Positions 47,649-58,668 of a stretch of 64,000 nt of DNA are shown piece by piece. The notes beneath the pieces are model-generated. The model was not told where the DNA came from, did no database searches, and saw only the letters and a list, made by a program, of their open reading frames with translations. The first letter of the stretch is position 1, and every line of letters begins with the position of its first letter. Both the position numbers and the translations under genes were made by a program. The stretch is from Rhizopus arrhizus (taxonomy: Eukaryota > Mucoromycota > Mucoromycetes > Mucorales > Rhizopodaceae): NCBI GenBank assembly GCA_024220505.1, contig JAKZZE010000004.1, forward strand, positions 1,054,001 to 1,118,000. Direction: 5' to 3'.

Positions 47649-49312
47649 TATAACTCATGGGTAAGGTCACAGATAGTAGTACGCCATATCTTAATCATTT
47701 TCTTTGCTGTTCCTAGGAAAAGGCCATGCATAGGATCAATGGCAGTACAACGAACAAGATCAAGGTATTCCAAATCATGTAGGGCAGAAAAACGAGTACC
47801 AAATTTCTGTTCCAAGTCAGTCCTTTGTTTCTTTGTAGATGCTTCTTTCCAATTTCTTGCATGATGACGATTTTCAATATTGGTACGAAGTGACCAAGCA
47901 TCAAGATCTTCAAGACCAAAAGAAAAATCACGTTGAAGATTTGTATTATGACGAGCAGGAAATGCTGTTGAGCATTTATTACAAGGTACAGTTGCATTGA
48001 ATGAAGTAAACCCACTAACCTTTCGGCTAGCAGGAATATCACAAGCAATCAAGAACAGAGCAGCACGAACTTGGACAGGAGCATTGGGAGACTCGGCTGT
48101 ACAGGTAAAAAAGTCATCATAGTAAAGCTCCTTCAGATCGTTTACCAAAACTTGTAAATAGTTATTGATTTGTGTGTCTTTGGGTTCTTTAGGTCCAGGA
48201 ATAACACAAACCAAGATGATATTTTCTTTTTGTATCTGATGGATCTTGGAAAATTATTTATCGTCAAGTAAACAGCACCAACAGAGTACACAGTTCGTTT
48301 TGAAGATTGAAACCAATCGACATTCAAAGTGAACAAAAGAGATCTAGCTTGACTGGTAAATACATTACCATCTCTATCCTTGAATTCATTCCAAAATTGA
48401 CCATCATAGATATCATACATAGTGTTGTTATGACGAGTACGATAGCGCCATGCTTCAATTGCTGATTGAAAGCCTGGTCGTGAGAACATCACAGTCAAAG
48501 CATACTTGATGGAATTGAATGCAGAGACCTTGTTGGCATACATCTTGCTTGCACCAATCGTAACAGGCTTGAAGAGTGAGGTATTACATGTGATGCGAAA
48601 TTCAGAAAAGGTGCATTTCGAATCACAGTGTACTTCTTCAGGCTGATACAGGGTATGGCATTCGGGACAGACAACAAGGCGAAACATGCCCTTGTAAGTA
48701 TAATCGATTCCAACAGCATTACGCAGGGTATCCAATTTTGCGGGAAAAATTGGTTGATGGTTTAAGAGAAAAGCAAGATCATTGGCAAATTTCATTACCA
48801 TTTCAGCAGCATATTCGGATATGAAAAATAACTGGAAGTATGTCAAGAAGACAGCAATAAAGGCAACAATATCATTTTGGAATCCCTTGATTTCAACTAA
48901 AAATTTAACAATGTAAGTAATGCATTCTTCATAAAAGTAACCCACTTCTAGGAAATAATTACCTTGAGGCATATCAAATTCAACAATATCCATACTGTCA
49001 GATAAATTCACTTCATCATTTTCAATCACTTCCCAATATGAAATGTCTTCTGCGTTGTCTTCATCAGAATCATTTTTATTTGCTTCAATTACCTCATTAT
49101 TGGCATCAATTTCTTGAACCTTTTCTGCTTCATCTATTCATATAAAACGCGTCAGTAAAAATACTATCTAAATGTAAGTAAACTACCTTTATCAGCTTCT
49201 TTTTTTTATGGCGAGCAAGAGTCCATCGAGTAACCAATTGGTACTTGCCAATTTCTCCTTCAGAGCATTGACTACAGTAGCATTTAAATCTGTATTGGGT
49301 TGAAGAGTTCAT

Positions 49313-50667
49313 TGTAAATATAATAAAAGATTATTTTATAAACTTGATCTATTGTTTTACGCGCTTATATATGATTTCAAAAGCAACAGCCAAGGAGTAT
49401 TGAAATTCAGTTGAAATTCTAAAAATAAAACAAAAGCTTTTGATTGGTGTAGCCAGGATACTCACATCATACCAGCAATCGCTGGATAGTAGATTTGGTT
49501 GCAGATAAAGTCAGTTTGCCGTTTATATTATGGGCTTTGAATCTTTTTTTAGATTTCTGTTTGATGCTTTCCACCTTCGTCATATTTGGTCCACTTTTGT
49601 TTTTTTTTTTAATGAAAAATTTCTAAAGTACTTTTTTTTAAAGCCCAAATTTAAAACGCTGCTTTTTTTTATTCAAGTTTAAACAATACATTGAATGGAG
49701 ATTCCTTTTGTAATGTCAATGCTGGGAATGTAATTTTTTTTTTTTTTTTTACAATTTCAACATTGCAACTTTTTTTTTTCAAAAGTACTCAGTAACAATA
49801 TATTTTTTTCTTTTGTTTTTTAACCTTTTCATAGAAATCTCAAGACGTGTAGCATAATAGACATTCATTCCGTTGCCGCCTTTTTTTCTACTCTCAAAAA
49901 ATAAAAATGATTATCAAAAATACTCTGTTTTTTTATGACATGATCTTACTATTTAAAACATATCTTTTTCAGCTTTAAAACATGATCAACTTCTTTAGAG
50001 CCAAAAGAATCCTTCTTTTTTTATATATTTTATTCAATCTTTTAAATTTTCTACTATATTCACATTCTTTTTTTTTTTTCTTTCAATTTATAAACACATA
50101 CTTTTATACTTATTATTATAGCGATATGATACACTTATATAAGAGTTTCATCCCTCTTCTTCATATGTGCCTCTTTACCTCTTTCTTTTTTTTTTTTGTT
50201 CTTTAGTAACCAAAATAAATCTCCTTTTGTATTAAACAAAGTTTTTTTTTGTAAAATACGACATGAGAACCGAAGAATGCTTGAAAAGAAAACGCCATGA
50301 CTCGATCACTTGGATTTCCGAGCTTGTAGGCCAATAGAACTGTGTTTTCGATCTTTGTTGAAGTTAAAAAACATTGCACTAAAGTTGAAAAAGCATAGTC
50401 TTCCCAATTTGTAATCTTGTATGGCATCATGTAGCACAGCAGAAAATTATTTATTTTTTTAAAAAATACAATGTCTTTTTATTCAACAAACATATTATAT
50501 ACTTTTGATTATTTTTATAGATTTACAATCTATTTTTTTCAAGCTTTCTTCTGATATAAAAATCAGCTTTCTAACATTTAAATCCGAGTTCTCACTCATT
50601 TAATAGAATTACCACTATCAAAAAAGATCAACTTTATCAACTTGGATAACGGTGATTGGGTGCAGTG
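49313..50667. repeat. Right subterminal region of K1
   Basis: Promoter side of the transposase gene and right end of K1. AT-rich with many T8-T12 runs and no credible ORF. It ends with GTGCAGTG at 50667. Confidence 0.5.
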
Positions 50668-51382
50668 GAAAATATTCTTTTCAAATCGAGTTTACTGATA
50701 TCCGCCATAGTATCAATAATGACAGTTGCTAATATGTTTGTTATGTCTAGTTTCGCTATACGGTGAAGTGATAACAGAAACCAATTAATAGAAGACTGTA
50801 GGAGACTATTAATGTACAATAACAACAAAGTTAACAATATAAACTAGTTCTTGACTTCAATTGCTTGAACGTACAAAAAGAATTTACTCGGCACCCAAAA
50901 TTAATTTTAGCGGGAAGAAAGCCTTTCGTTTATTCCTTTACAACAATAGATACTTTTAGAATAACATATTAATATAAGGTAATAGGGGAAAATATACAAT
51001 TATAAAGGGAATGATGGTGATTTTTGATAAATAAAGTAAATAATGTATCAATTGAGTGTTCGTCTTCATGTTGATTTTTATGGTGTTCTTTTCTGTTTAG
51101 TGTGCTGGCACATTGGGTGAATAATGAGTCCAGAGATCGTCTTCTTGATGTATCCTATGAGGGATAGAAAATAATAGGTAAGAAAAATAATGTCGGCCAA
51201 TTGTGACGTGTGTCTTTTCAATTCCCGATGCGGTGAAGCTGATTATTTTCCTTTCCCCTTATTTTCTTTTACATTTTCTTCAATAACGTCTGTTAGAGTT
51301 ATCCAACCACACCGAAAAGCATACCATTCGAATCGCCATGAAAAGGAGCATCTTTTGAATACAAAATAAGCTTTAAAAATCA
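50668..51382. other. Spacer between K1 and K2
   Basis: No gene, terminal repeat or RNA supported. It may be the far side of the site into which K1 inserted, possibly Gyp-1 LTR or host DNA. Confidence 0.4.
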
Positions 51383-51716
51383 CACTGCAAATAATAGTGT
51401 AAATTGGGTAACAAATCGTTTACCAATCTTGTGAAATAATTTACAATCGTGTACAATCAGGTAAGAGATTTATCCACGCACAGCCTCCTGTCTCTGCCAC
51501 AAATCGTGTAAGTTATTGTTTGCCCTTTGGTTAATTGATGGTTCAAGATTTGTGGCCAACACAGGAGACTGTTGGGAGACTTTTTCGTTAACTGATCTTG
51601 CAAGATGGATCTTTCATCAGTTACGTTGTGGCTCTTGTTTATTATCAATTTGACATCTAATGGTGCTTGGTAACCAATCACGCTTTGTAAATCATTACTT
51701 TATTTGTCTTTTCGCT

Positions 51717-51845
51717 CTTTTATAAACCACTCATGTTGCCTTATATACTTCTTTATTGACCACTCATATTGCATTATATACTTCTTTATGAACCACTTAT
51801 ATAGCTTTATATACTTCTTTATTGACCATTCATATTGCAATAAAT
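51717..51845. repeat. Tandem repeat of about 30 bp in the left subterminal region of K2
   Basis: Four imperfect units of the type TATACTTCTTTATTGACCAC. Subterminal repeat clusters of this sort bind the accessory protein in CACTA elements. Confidence 0.7.
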
Positions 51846-52045
51846 ATTGCTTTATATACACAAAAAAATAGGGATTTTGTTTATAAAAAATAGCTTTTTT
51901 TTTTATTTGAATAAAATAATAATAATACATGGTATTTCTTTGCTTGTAGCGTTTTAAAAGTGTACTTGACTTACCTAATGTCACCAGAATAGCAGCATCT
52001 AATCTAAAAATACATCAATTAGTCTCGTGGAACTCAAAAAGTTCT

Positions 52046-52160
52046 CAAAAGAAAAAAGAAAAAAAAAAGAAAAAAAGAAAAAAAAAAAGAAAAAAAGAAA
52101 AAAAAAAAAAGAAAAAAAGAAAAAAAGAAAAAAAAAAAAGAAAAAAAGAAAAAAAAAAAG
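52046..52160. repeat. Polypurine (GA5-8)n tract
   Basis: About 115 bp made only of A and G on the plus strand. The lysine-rich ORF across it is not a gene. Confidence 0.85.
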
Positions 52161-52284
52161 CCAAGCTCGAGGATTCAAAGACACAAGGATTCAAAGACTT
52201 GGGTACTCAAAGCAAAAGAAAAGACATCAGTACTTAAGAACCAAAGCAAAGGCAGAAAAGAGATAGAAAAGGCCAAAGCAAAGC

Positions 52285-53090
52285 AGCATTCATCTATAAT
52301 AGTTATTAGCTATCGTGTATATATAATAAAAGTAATAGTACCTTTCTTTAGATAGACCATGGGAAGAAAACTAGCTAAGCGTATACAAACGACTAAAAAA
52401 GCAGCAGACATCTGTAATATTTATTAGCTATTGAGTATATTGTGTTATCTCGTAAGAATAAAAAGACTATAAAATTCAACGAGACTTAAAAAAGTTATAT
52501 TTTTATTTAATATTATTGTATCTGGTATTTATATCCTTTTCATGAAGATTCAATTAAATCCTTTTCAAGATACTTTAATTAATTATAGCTGTAGATCTAG
52601 CATGAATAAATTTTAGTATGAAGACCTGTTCCTGGTTATGCAAGTGGACTGTTTATAATTATTTAAGTAGATCTATTTTTCATTTATGTCTCATTGCATC
52701 AGGAGCTATATTAAAACAACTTGTATTGAGTTAAAGGAGTGGAATTAGTTATGACCGAATAATAGAGAAAAGACTGTAATAAATCTTTGTAAAGCATTCA
52801 CTACTCTGATTTCTTATAAATTGAATATGAATCATGTTTAAAGTATGTTGGGATACGACATATATGTAGCAAAAATAATAGCACCTTGCTTTAGATGGGC
52901 TAAGAGAAAAACCTTGCTAAGCTTTACCAACAAGTAAAAAAAAAAAAAAGGAAGCAGTAAGCATCTATAATAATTATTAGTTCTTGAGTATATAGTAAAA
53001 GTAATAGTACCTTGCTTTAGATGGATCATGAGATAAAAAAAAAAAAAAGCATCAGCCAAGCTTATACTAACAAGTAAAAGAAGCAATGAT
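52285..53090. repeat. Dispersed ~100 bp repeats in K2
   Basis: Three related copies (about 52285-52440, 52855-52985 and 52985-53090), each with a core like AGTAATAGTACCTTGCTTTAG followed by a block containing AGCTAAGC or CCAAGC and CAACAAGTAAAA. Non-coding. Confidence 0.6.
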
Positions 53091-53565
53091 AATCATGGGA
53101 GAGTCTTTATAAAGACCATTTAAAACATCACGAAAGGAACAAACACAACTTTACTAAAACAAAATACCATAAGAATAGAAATAGAATATATATAATGTTA
53201 AGAACTTACCTTTTAGAAAGAATGTTTTGTTTAAAAAAAAAAGAAAAAAAAAAAAGGAAAAAAAAAAAGTACTTTTTTTATAGCCTCATTTTACCAGTGT
53301 TACAGTTATCCACTATCGATTAAAAATAAGTCTTCTTTAATACTGTTTAACTATTGAAACATTCAGAGAGGCTATTCATAAACAGTTTAAACTTTCTCTT
53401 CTTTTTTTTTTTTTATTTAAATGTAATATCTTTAACTCCAAAGGCTTTTTTTTCTTCGCTTTTTTTGTAAAACAAACAAAAGTATCATCTTGTTTTGTGT
53501 TCATCTTCAATTTATTTTGTACTTATGTTTTTTTTTTTTCTTCCATATATAATTTGTTTTAAAAA

Positions 53566-53667
53566 ATGTCTCGTCGTGCTGCCGCCCCCATCAACGTTCC
53601 CAGCAATGCTCCCAAGAGAGCAAGAATTTCCATGAGCATTGCTGGATCATCATCCACCGTTGTTCCT

Positions 53668-53705
<38 letters not shown>

Positions 53706-54826
53706 TCCTGCTCCTGTTCCTGTTCCTGCTCCTGTTCCTGTTCCTGTTGCAAGCTTCAGTAGCTTTACAGCTCCTCGCTTGGAGAGCCCTGTTGGTACTG
53801 AAGCCATCGGAGCAGCCTCTGGTCTCGCACCAGAGATAATAGCTGCTCAGATACAGCAATTACAACAATTGCTGCAGCAACAGCAACAGCAGCCGGAACA
53901 GCAACAGCAGCAGCATCAGCGAGCTTCAGAAGCTGAGGTCGACGCGGCCAAAAAAGAATGCAGTGTAAGTTTAGGACATATTTATTAAATTAGTAATTGT
54001 AATTTAATAACTATATTTTATACCTTTCTGTGTCATATAGAGTTATTTAGCAGAATACTACCGTGATTACGTTGTTGGTCGCAGAAGCGAATTTGACTTG
54101 GACGTTACCTTTGCCCACAAAGACAACAGAAAGGTCAAGGCGTTGTTGTATGAGCAAGCCAGAAAGCACCATCGTTTTGATTTGCTCACCACCTCACAAA
54201 TAAATGCTATAATTAGGAGCAAGTATTCCTACATGATGAGCAAGGCCAAGGGGAAGACAGTTGTTTCACCAAAAACTACCTGTCGTAGCCGTATAAATAC
54301 GGTGAGTATTTAATATTTGAAGATTATACTATAAAATATAGGAAATACTTACATTGATACCTTACAATAGAAACTCTCTAACAGGAGATCTGTTTATATG
54401 GCTAACCCTTCCGCGTTCGACGCCCGTTTCCCGTTCGCTGGTAAAATTCTGACTGTTGACTGGACGTCAGATGAAGAAGATGGGCCAGAGGACGAGAACG
54501 GCCGTACGTTCGTGGTCAAAAGGCCATCATTTAGAAGCAACGAAGTAAGCAAAATGTTGTTGACAAGTTTCATCTTCTAATATACCTTAATTAATCTATA
54601 GGTGGTGCAATTCCACGAAGAGTTGCAAAAAAGATACAAGGAGTCGATGAAGAAAAAGGGGGCTCCACCAACTATTAGAAGAATAATAGAAAACGTTGAG
54701 GTGGAGTTCCCCGACAAACTTGATGATGCCGATTTTCCTTCCTGGGCTTTTTCTTCTTCTGCTCTTGGTTTTCCAACCTCTGTTTCTGCTTCTTCCTCTT
54801 TTGCGACTTCCAGTTCAATGCAGTAG
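53566..54826 (+). CDS. K2 companion gene (K-ORF1), four exons
   Basis: Unrecognised protein of 352 residues; exons 53566-53964, 54041-54301, 54371-54544 and 54602-54826, all introns phase 0. The N-terminus reads MSRRAAAPINVPSNAPKRAR, followed by a Pro-Ala/Pro-Val repeat (near residues 38-62) and a Gln-rich segment. The middle part is basic (RKVKALLYEQARKHHRFDLL), and the C-terminal part includes FHEELQKRYKESMKKKG and DADFPSWAFSSSAL, aligning with the K1/K3 protein's FKLLDD and SIAWAF region. No frame damage, so this copy may still be expressed. Role unknown; co-conservation with the transposase suggests a part in transposition. Confidence 0.75.
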
Positions 54827-56642
54827 GCATTCTTCCCCCTTTTTTTTTCTTGGTTTGTTGTTTCTTCACAAATTGAATAAAAATTTTTAAAAAAAAGTCT
54901 ATTGAATGATTCTTTAGTAAAATATATAATAAAACAATAATAATAATAATAATAATAAATGAATGAATGAACGCTTCGACATAGTTTTTACATATAGATC
55001 CGTCTTGGGAGAGAAAGTGTAAGAATATGATTATCTAAATATGATTTCACTGCTACTGGATTGTGAATTTTGTGAACAGGAAGTATATTTTGTTGTGAGA
55101 CTGGGTCAAACTGGTTTTTCCACACTTGAATGCCAGTATCATCAAAGGAGGGAAAGTGATGGGTCGCATGGCTATACCAATTGACAAATGCAAAGTAATG
55201 AGTGTAGTTGTTAAATGAATGTGTAAAGAGATAAGAAATTTGACCAATGCGTATTTCGTTGTTGATAATAGCTTGGATAATGCAGGAGGATGAAGAAGTT
55301 GAAGTATTTTTTGATGATGTATATTTTTGTCCAAGCAAGTTTATATTTTTAAATGAATGAATAATATTGCTGATAAACGTGCCAGGGATGAGTGCATAGG
55401 TATAGGTGTAGTAATTAATTAATGATTCATAGTGTTCTGGGCATATAAGTTGAGTTCGATTGTCGAAATTTAAAGGAAAGGATGTGGGTGGCAGAGGCTC
55501 ACTACCAGTTATTGTTGAATTGAATAAGCTAGGTCCGTCTATGAAACGAGAGTAATCAAATGGCGTTAAACCACTCTCGTCATTCGTAACCTCACCTATC
55601 TCTTCTATAAATTTAATTAGTAGGAGTATGTCTTCGTTTGTTGAATTTATAAAGGAATGTAAAGAATATACTAGATCTTGTGTGTGAACATTTTGAATAA
55701 ACATAGTAGCATAAGTGGTTTCAAATCCAGTCTTAAAATTGATGTTGATATGTTTCATATCGCCATTGAGACGTTCAAAGCCATAAAGCCAAAAAGAGTA
55801 TGAGGGACCAAAGTCCAGGAAGCTTTCTTTTAAATGAAGATGCATATGCATATTTGGGGTGGGCATAGATTCACCATACAGCTCGACACAGGTCTTGCCA
55901 AAGTTTTTCATCAATAGATGTGCGGTATCTATGTCTTCTACTGTGATGGAAGGGCCAGTGACCAGCTTCACAGCATCGACATACCGCAACCAGTTTGTAA
56001 AATGTTCACCTGCCAGTTTTTGTTTGAGCAGGAAAGGTGACAGCACAACAACCCAGGTTCTCCACTCATCTGATTTCATATTAGCAAAAGCACCAGAGAT
56101 TTTTCCTATTTTTTTTTAAAAAAAAAAGAAAAAAAATAAGTATTTTGTTCCACCATGAAATAAAGCTTTATTCCATGTATATATAAACACGATCAAGCAG
56201 TATTACATACCTTCAGATAGCTTAGCGTATTGCTGAGGAATGCTGATAGTAGTCGACTCTGTTGCCATTGCTGGAAAATCAGTAGAAACAAGCAAGCCAA
56301 AATCCTGCCAGACTTCAATCATTTTTTTAGGCGTTCCAAGAAAAAAGTTATGCATTGGATCGACAGTTACATATCTCACCACATCAAAGTAAGGAAGTCG
56401 ATGTACTTCACTCCACTTTGTACCAGAACTTGCCTGTTTTTCTTCTTGTTGTGCCTTGTGCGTAGCAGTCAACCAGTCATACGCATCAAATCTTTGCTGT
56501 TCCCACGTTCTTTGCACCCAGTTTTCATCGTTGAAATCAGAAAAGTTTGGCTTTGAAGACCTGGTACCAGCTGATAGACGGCCAAAAGCAGTTGAGCACT
56601 TGTTACATGCTTTAGTAGCCATGGCGCCCATGTATCCAGCTA

Positions 56643-58281
56643 CAGTAGGTCAAAAAATTGCTGCAAGGAATCCATTTTTCTCAGTTTTTGTAGCGTACAT
56701 CCTGTCACAATGGTACAAACTGCTTCTGTTTCTACATAGTAGATTTCCTACATGTCTTGAAAAATCCGAAAGAGTTTAAGCCCCATTGGATAAGTATTGA
56801 AGGAAGTATGAGGCGCGCAATTTGAAAATTTGAAAAAACGAAAATTTGAACGAAATGAATTTATTTATTAATATTTAGTTGATCTTCCTTTTCTATTAAT
56901 AACCTCTTGAATTCTTGCCGGCATGCTATCGATGTACCTTTGGCAAAGTTCTTTATCAAATCCATTCCATGCTTTTTGTACTCGTTCCCAAAGCTCATCC
57001 GTATTCTTTGCTCTACGTTCGTAACAACTGAGCTTTAACATCAGTTGATGCCATACATGTTCTATTGGATTTAAGTCCGGACTCTGAGCTGGCCAATCGC
57101 TAATATAGCGCACTTGATGATTATCTAACCAGGCTATTGTGGATTTTGCCTTGTGCTTTGGATCATTATCATGCTGAAAGTAAATGTTGGACCAGTTGAA
57201 ATTGTAGTACTCCATAGTATCACGAAGTGTAGTGTCTAATATATGCTGATAAACATCCGCGTTCATGTTCCCATCGTAAATTTGACAAGCATATCCTGGT
57301 CCTTCAGATGTTATGCAGCCCCACATCATCAACTTGCCGCCTCCATGCTTGACTGTAAACTCTAGATGATGCGGTTGAAGAGGATCACTTGGTCTTTTCC
57401 AATAATACTTACAACCATCAGAGCCCCATACGTTGATCTTGGTTTCATCAGAAAAGACGACTTTTCGCCATTCTTCCACTGTCCAATCCTGGTGCTTCTT
57501 GGCCCATTCTAATCGATGCTGCATATGAGCTTTTGTCAGAAACGGCTTCTTTTTTTTTATTGAAGAATGGAACTCCATTGATTTCAGGACGTTAATTGCT
57601 GACTGGTATGAGATATCATAGCCAAGTTGAACCAGCTCCCGGTGTACCTCTTTGGCAGTCTTTAGAACCACTTCAATGACTTTTCTTTTGATTAGCCGTT
57701 TCGTCACTTTGGAGACTAATGTAGGTCTACCAGCTGAGCCCATTGTCCTATTTGAAAACAACCGCCTAGAGTATCTACTAACAGTTGATTCATGTACTCC
57801 AACCTCCTTAGCAATATCGTACGTTGATGTGGATCCAGTTAATGCTTGCTTGAGATCGTTTACTTTTTCTTCTGGCAGTCGTTTAGGCATGCGATTGGTA
57901 ATAAGGTAAAAAAGAGAAATATTTTAAATAAGAAAATTTAAAATTTAGAATAAAGGAACTGTAAGCGCTTTTATATACTGGCAACATTCTAATCATGTCA
58001 AGAATGTGAAAAATTATGATAACAACCGGTTGGGTCGTATTAAAATTTGTTATTCCAAACATATGTAAACAAGTAAAAAATGCCGGATGTTTATAAAATT
58101 CCCTTTAACAATATCAAATTCCACCAATAACTATTGCCCATATCAGATAATCGACGAATAAATGCCCCTTCTAGTGAGGTACAAACAATCAATGTTTGAG
58201 ATAGTTTCATGCAGTATCCATAGACAACCAGCTGTAAAACCGGTATTTTGCAATTCCTTGCAGCAATTTTTTGACCTACTG
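56643..58281 (-). mobile_element. Tc1-C2, intact Tc1-like transposon, 1639 bp
   Basis: Ends CAGTAGGTCAAAAAATTGC on both sides in inverted orientation, flanked by TA. Carries an uninterrupted transposase. Nearly identical to Tc1-C1, so the family moved recently. Confidence 0.95.
56868..57890 (-). CDS. Tc1-like transposase, DD35E, intact
   Basis: 340-residue cut-and-paste transposase that binds the transposon ends and inserts at TA. Starts MPKRLPEEKVNDLKQAL; the N-terminal helix-turn-helix (DIAKEVGVHESTVSRYSRRL) lies within about residues 25-45. A GRPTL box follows, as is common after the second DNA-binding domain. Catalytic residues: Asp in FSDETKIN (about 148), Asp in HDNDPKH (about 239) and Glu in PDLNPIEH (about 275), with 35 residues between the last two. 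The length is normal for Tc1 and no stop or frameshift is present, so it could act on its own ends and on Tc1-C1. Confidence 0.94.
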   Translation of the reverse strand: MPKRLPEEKVNDLKQALTGSTSTYDIAKEVGVHESTVSRYSRRLFSNRTMGSAGRPTLVSKVTKRLIKRKVIEVVLKTAKEVHRELVQLGYDISYQSAINVLKSMEFHSSIKKKKPFLTKAHMQHRLEWAKKHQDWTVEEWRKVVFSDETKINVWGSDGCKYYWKRPSDPLQPHHLEFTVKHGGGKLMMWGCITSEGPGYACQIYDGNMNADVYQHILDTTLRDTMEYYNFNWSNIYFQHDNDPKHKAKSTIAWLDNHQVRYISDWPAQSPDLNPIEHVWHQLMLKLSCYERRAKNTDELWERVQKAWNGFDKELCQRYIDSMPARIQEVINRKGRSTKY

Positions 58282-58668
58282 TACTTTTCTTGCTGCAGGC
58301 ATATCACAATTGATGGACATCAATGCCACACGAACTAGTTCTCCGTTAGGATTTTCGTAAGTGGGCATTATAACACCATTGTACAGTACAAGCAATTCAT
58401 CTACCAATGGCTTCAAGAAATTTTGTATTTGATCATCGTTGGGCTCATGCGGTCCAGGAATAACACCTGCCAAAACGATGTTGGAAAACTTCATACGTGT
58501 ATTTCTTGGCAGATTGTTGATTGCAAGGTAAATGGCACCACTAGAATGCTTCATGTTGTCACTTGGCTGGAACCAATCCACATTCAAGGATACCATCAAT
58601 GATCTTGGTTGACTGGTAAAAATTTGCCCGTTTGAATCCACAAGCTGATTCCAAACTCTGCCATCGTA

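Larger units (their letters stand above)
44136..49312 (-). pseudogene. K1 transposase, CACTA/Tnp2-like, interrupted
   Basis: Starts MNSSTQYRFKCYCSQCSEGE with a C-x-C-x2-C plus His motif. An intron near 49130-49190 (borders unsure) is followed by an acidic stretch. The core then reads LNVDWFQSSKR, VIPGPKEPKD and a CNKCSTAF zinc-type motif, and C-terminal blocks read WLYGFERLNGD and FLPLPRKTIGL. The VDWF and IPGPKEP blocks and the CxxC region resemble Tnp2-type CACTA transposases. Damage: a one-base loss near 48225, the solo LTR at 45270 and Tc1-F2 at 46019. Once those are set aside the frame reads through both insertion sites, so the parent was intact recently. Confidence 0.75.
41431..50667. 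mobile_element. K1, large two-gene DNA transposon with CACTG ends
   Basis: Left end CACTGCACATAATTG, right end the complement of CACTGCACCCAATCACCG; the first eight bases are identical and the next 20 partly match. GAAAA precedes the left end and follows the right end, a likely target duplication. Inside are an intron-containing plus-strand gene (42688-44028) converging on a minus-strand transposase gene (44136-49312). A solo LTR and Tc1-F2 are inserted. The ends and the transposase suggest the CACTA/Mirage/Chapaev group, but I cannot assign a family. Confidence 0.72.
54988..58666 (-). pseudogene. K2 transposase, interrupted and truncated
   Basis: C-terminal exon 54988-56105, intron 56106-56210, then 56211-56640; Tc1-C2 at 56643-58281; upstream part 58284-58666, truncated by Tc1-G. 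Reads LNVDWFQPSDN, VIPGPHEPND and PAARKVAGYMGAMATKACNK across the Tc1 site. C-terminal blocks WLYGFERLNGD and LSLPRRIYM match K1. The N-terminal part is lost. Confidence 0.75.
51383..58668. mobile_element. K2, second and diverged member of the K family, right part missing
   Basis: Left end CACTGCAAATAAT matches the K1 tip at 12 of 13 bases. Same layout: plus-strand intron-containing gene (53566-54826) and convergent minus-strand transposase (54988 onward). The proteins are clearly related to those of K1 but far diverged. Tc1-C2 is inserted at 56643 and Tc1-G at 58669; the rest of the transposase and the right end are not found. Confidence 0.65.

Noticed and set aside
51717..51845. CRISPR-like array
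   Set aside because: Units are contiguous and degenerate without unique spacers, and the genome is eukaryotic.
52027..52266. Lysine-rich ORF, and the matching Phe-rich ORF on the other strand
   Set aside because: Artefact of the polypurine tract.
53559..53859. Minus-strand Gly-Thr/Ala and Arg-Asn-Ser repeat ORFs
   Set aside because: Antisense shadows of the Pro-Ala repeat in the K2 companion gene.
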